Source: Syntrophorhabdaceae bacterium PtaU1.Bin034 (GTDB lineage: Bacteria > Desulfobacterota_G > Syntrophorhabdia > Syntrophorhabdales > WCHB1-27). From it: a stretch of 5,650 nucleotides of DNA. Shown piece after piece: positions 2,833 to 5,650 of this stretch. The position numbers and the translations under genes are program-made. Each line of letters begins with the position of its first letter. The stretch's first letter is position 1. The notes under the pieces were generated by a model. It ran no database searches. It saw only the letters and a program-made list of their open reading frames with translations, and was not told the DNA's origin. Location of the stretch: positions 1 through 5,650 of the forward strand of contig MVRP01000236.1 of assembly GCA_002067405.1 (NCBI GenBank), written 5' to 3'.

Positions 2833-5650
2833 TCATTCTCCATTTATAAGGTATTCCCAGGCCTCATGGTTGATATTCGGGTTCTTGTGGGGCATCGGCC
2901 CCGCAGACGGTACGTTTGGCATCGGCGACCCGGGCTTCTTCGACAGCCCAAGGTTCTTGGCCCCGCCGAGCAATCCCAGGCTCCTGGAAACCGTTTCTGA
3001 GGCCCAATCCAGCCCGCCCATACCCGAAAGAAAGAGTTGCTGCCCGTCTGTAAGCGTGGTCAAATCCTTCCCGACTATGATTGCCCCTGAATTAACCTCC
3101 GCACTCTTCCGGTGATCCCTGAGGTATGTATCGTGATCGGTGACGGCCTGGCCCTGATCCGACCTGCTGAACAGCACCTGGTTGGTCGCTGGATTGACAT
3201 AATCGGTCGTGTTGTAACCGTTCTTGTTGTACTGCCTTACCGAGACGCTGTTGGAGGATTCCACGCTAAAGATGCCCCTGCTGTCCAGCTTGTGCTCGGT
3301 AAACGTCACCTGCTTATCCATTATAGGGTTACCAGCGTCATCCATCTTCCCCGTGTTGTATGAGCGCATGGAAACACCGGTCCCTTGCTGCCCGTACTTG
3401 AAGTCACCGGCGACCAGTTTGCCCTTTCCATCATATTGGAAGGTTCCATAAGCAACCACTTTTTCGCCGCCTGGTAGACTCAACTGTCTTGTCCCGACAT
3501 ACGTACGCTCTCCGTAGGTGATATCCCTCGTACCATGCTCTCCCCTGAACCCCGTCGTCTGCCGGCTCACGTTCAGATAATTGGATTGATACCCTTTGAT
3601 TTCGCTCGTGATGTCACTGCTTTCCCTGCTCGCGCCTCTGACCGCAAAAGCCGATACAACGTTCCCTCTATCATCGAAATTCAGCCTGATCCGGTCGTCT
3701 GTTTTGAATCTGGTAGAATACCCCATATCCTTCATACGGGTATTGAGCAGGCGAACGGCCTCCGAATCGCTTAAGGTCAAAGAATCCTCCCCATGATGCT
3801 GCTTGTGGAGAGCGTACATGCCCTGGAAGTCGCTTCTGTCCTTCGCCAGACCAAGATTGTGGGCGAGTTGGTAAGACATCTCGAATTTGGCCGCCTCGTT
3901 GAGGTGTTTGTTCGTATCGGTGAAGATCAGTCCGTCCTCGCCCACAACGCCCCGGGCGTTCTCGAATGAGTGTGCTCCTATGTACCGCTGACTGCCGGAC
4001 AACTCCCCGAGTTCCCTTGCGCCCTGGGCAAACCCGATTCCCCGGTTAGTGGCATACTTATCGACGAAGTCGGCGGTCGCAGCCAGATCCATCGTTGTCA
4101 TGGACCTTTGCAGTTCTGCAGGCGTCATACCCTTTTCTTTTGCCATCGAGATGAACGCGCCCTCCGCAGCGACCTTTCTCTGTGCCAGAGCTTCGGGGTC
4201 GTTTTCGTACTGGTCCCTCGTGAGGGCCATTTCTCCCAGTCCGGCAGTCGATTTGAAATTGTAGACGTCGGATGCTCCCTTGTACCCGCCATCGCTGTCC
4301 TTCATCGCTAAACCTTCGTTCCCGAATCTGACGGTTCTTGCCATGTTTCCTGAGGCGATCATCTCGGAGAAGCCCTCGGCCCCTCCGAAAGTGTCCATTC
4401 CGGTGACACCATAGCCCGTCTTTCCCATCCTTTCGGCGGATGAAACATTCGCTCTGTCTGCATAGCTGAACTTATGGGCGTTCGCCATCGTTGCGGGCGC
4501 CACTTCCAGGGCGTTCATTTCCCTCGATAGTCCCTCCGGCGTTCCTACCGTGCTGCCCGCCGTTTGGCCCTGTCCCATGGGCGTTGCTATCACCTGGGCC
4601 GACAGTCGACCGAGAACGGATCCTCCAACCCTCACGAGCATGCCGGTAATGACGGTAGCCAGCATGATGCCTGACCACCGTATGGCGCCGAAGACCGCAA
4701 GGGCTTTCAGTCCTTCGGTAGAGAAGTTAAGAAGAGAGGTGAGACCGAGTTGGTTCTGAGTCACCTCGTAGAGCGCCTTTTTTGCAAAGTCCATCCCGAA
4801 GGAATGAACGATTGCATCGGTAACGCCCCAGGCGGTCAGCCATATGAAGAACCCGCACATGGTGAGGACTGCCTTGCTCATAAGGGGCGTGGGGATGAAG
4901 ATCACAAGGAAGGGGATGAGACCTATAGTGACGGCCGTTATGACTGCCCTCACGGCCGGTATCCACTGGTTGGCGGTAACCCCCGTTCCTACGAGGGCCG
5001 ATCCGGTATTCCGGGAGGCAAGGACCGCCATGGCCATATCGGGGCTCGCCTGGGTGAGCACGTCGTTCATGGTCTGGCCGAAGAGCATCTGTCTATGGAC
5101 ATCTATTGCGGAGTAGGTGGCTCCCTGCAGCCAATTGACGGTATCGGCAAGCGTATCCTGGCACTGTGTGAGTTCAACAGGAATTGTCGGATCAAACCCT
5201 GCCTCCGCGCATCGCGCCCTCAGCGATTCGTCGAAGGTACTACTATCGCTGAGCCGGGCCTGGATGTTGGTCCAGGACTGAGCACAGGTCATTGTCGAGT
5301 CTCCGCTGCTGTCATAATAAATCGTGTAGATGGCAGGACTGGCAGCTTGAGAGAAAAGGGCTGCGAAATCGGTGTTACTCGCAAACGAGTTGATGGTGAG
5401 AGTGGTGCCCGGTCGCTGGATCTCGAACATGACACAGTCTTCCGTATACTTTCGGAGTGATGCCTGCACGTTCTTGTCGGACAGCATGATCCCTCTGCTG
5501 CCCAGCCCATAGAGCATGTCGAACCCGATTCCACCCGCCTGGACCTGGTAACTGTCCGGTGTAACAGCGGTGTAGATCATATCCACAAATGCTCTCTCGA
5601 TCCTGTTGAGAATACCGGCAACCATGACCACACCGTCAGGGATACCGCCG
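2833..5650 (-). CDS. traG: TraG-like mating-pair stabilisation protein, 5' end cut by window edge
   Basis: This is 938 visible residues of a type IV secretion protein of the TraG N-terminal family (F-type). The frame stays open to the right edge, reading GGIPDG before the first GTG at 5631. Comparison with F TraG, where a VPVGLA...TRIG segment sits roughly 95 residues in, suggests the real start and the first membrane helices lie beyond the window. Counting from the edge: residues 1-225 are a periplasm-type region with four cysteines (72, 122, 147, 163), including a YTEDCVM match to F TraG (YVQNCVM) and a later Cys, two positions shared with F. Hydrophobic helices lie at about 234-254, 258-281 and 316-338. 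Residues 356-938 are soluble: mainly helical to about 650, beta-rich with D-x-x-G turns to about 840, and a Pro/Gly tail (905-925). F TraG acts in pilus assembly, mating-pair stabilisation and entry exclusion. The last 250-300 residues do not look like the coiled C-terminus of F TraG. Confidence 0.85.
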   Translation of the reverse strand, partial: GGIPDGVVMVAGILNRIERAFVDMIYTAVTPDSYQVQAGGIGFDMLYGLGSRGIMLSDKNVQASLRKYTEDCVMFEIQRPGTTLTINSFASNTDFAALFSQAASPAIYTIYYDSSGDSTMTCAQSWTNIQARLSDSSTFDESLRARCAEAGFDPTIPVELTQCQDTLADTVNWLQGATYSAIDVHRQMLFGQTMNDVLTQASPDMAMAVLASRNTGSALVGTGVTANQWIPAVRAVITAVTIGLIPFLVIFIPTPLMSKAVLTMCGFFIWLTAWGVTDAIVHSFGMDFAKKALYEVTQNQLGLTSLLNFSTEGLKALAVFGAIRWSGIMLATVITGMLVRVGGSVLGRLSAQVIATPMGQGQTAGSTVGTPEGLSREMNALEVAPATMANAHKFSYADRANVSSAERMGKTGYGVTGMDTFGGAEGFSEMIASGNMARTVRFGNEGLAMKDSDGGYKGASDVYNFKSTAGLGEMALTRDQYENDPEALAQRKVAAEGAFISMAKEKGMTPAELQRSMTTMDLAATADFVDKYATNRGIGFAQGARELGELSGSQRYIGAHSFENARGVVGEDGLIFTDTNKHLNEAAKFEMSYQLAHNLGLAKDRSDFQGMYALHKQHHGEDSLTLSDSEAVRLLNTRMKDMGYSTRFKTDDRIRLNFDDRGNVVSAFAVRGASRESSDITSEIKGYQSNYLNVSRQTTGFRGEHGTRDITYGERTYVGTRQLSLPGGEKVVAYGTFQYDGKGKLVAGDFKYGQQGTGVSMRSYNTGKMDDAGNPIMDKQVTFTEHKLDSRGIFSVESSNSVSVRQYNKNGYNTTDYVNPATNQVLFSRSDQGQAVTDHDTYLRDHRKSAEVNSGAIIVGKDLTTLTDGQQLFLSGMGGLDWASETVSRSLGLLGGAKNLGLSKKPGSPMPNVPSAGPMPHKNPNINHEAWEYLINGE

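Noticed and set aside
4750..5460. Plus-strand open frame of 236 codons inside traG
   Set aside because: It is antisense to the conserved TraG membrane and periplasmic region; its composition (Gly, Arg and His rich) is typical of a shadow frame.
5629..5631. GTG at 5631 as the real start of traG
   Set aside because: The frame stays open upstream and the residues before it continue the TraG similarity, so the gene begins outside the window.

Overview
This window looks like part of a conjugative element (an integrative conjugative element or conjugative plasmid) from a Gram-negative bacterium. The anchor is a large minus-strand gene whose product matches the TraG N-terminal family of F-type type IV secretion systems (mating-pair formation and stabilisation). 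Moderate-to-high GC, good Shine-Dalgarno sequences and tightly packed, overlapping genes fit a proteobacterial-type genome. A delta-proteobacterial or similar environmental host is a guess, and nothing in the sequence fixes the taxon.

Layout, in minus-strand transcription order from the right edge. (1) A traG-like gene fills 5650-2833; its 5' end lies outside the window. (2) One base after its TGA stop, a small gene for an unrecognised soluble protein of about 103 residues runs to 2520. (3) A lone plus-strand gene (2065-2529) encodes a zinc-ribbon protein with two membrane segments. It is convergent with gene 2 and the two stop regions overlap by 10 bp. (4) About 250 bp of divergent intergenic DNA (1815-2064) contains palindromes, direct repeats and a possible plus-strand promoter. 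(5) A second minus-strand block starts there: a compact NusG/Spt5-like protein (1814-1389), an unrecognised 165-residue protein joined to it by a GTGA overlap (1392-895), and, 7 bp further on, an HD-domain phosphohydrolase-like gene (887 to the left edge, 3' end missing).

How the parts may work together (inference). TraG belongs to the transfer apparatus, where F-type TraG also takes part in entry exclusion. The plus-strand membrane protein beside traG is the right size and kind to be considered as an exclusion partner. The second block pairs a dedicated NusG paralogue, a class known to help RNA polymerase through long horizontally acquired operons, with an unknown protein and an HD protein. 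In conjugative elements an HD protein could relate to MOBH-type relaxases or be a nucleotide phosphohydrolase. No rRNA, tRNA, CRISPR array, insertion sequence or convincing intrinsic terminator was seen.
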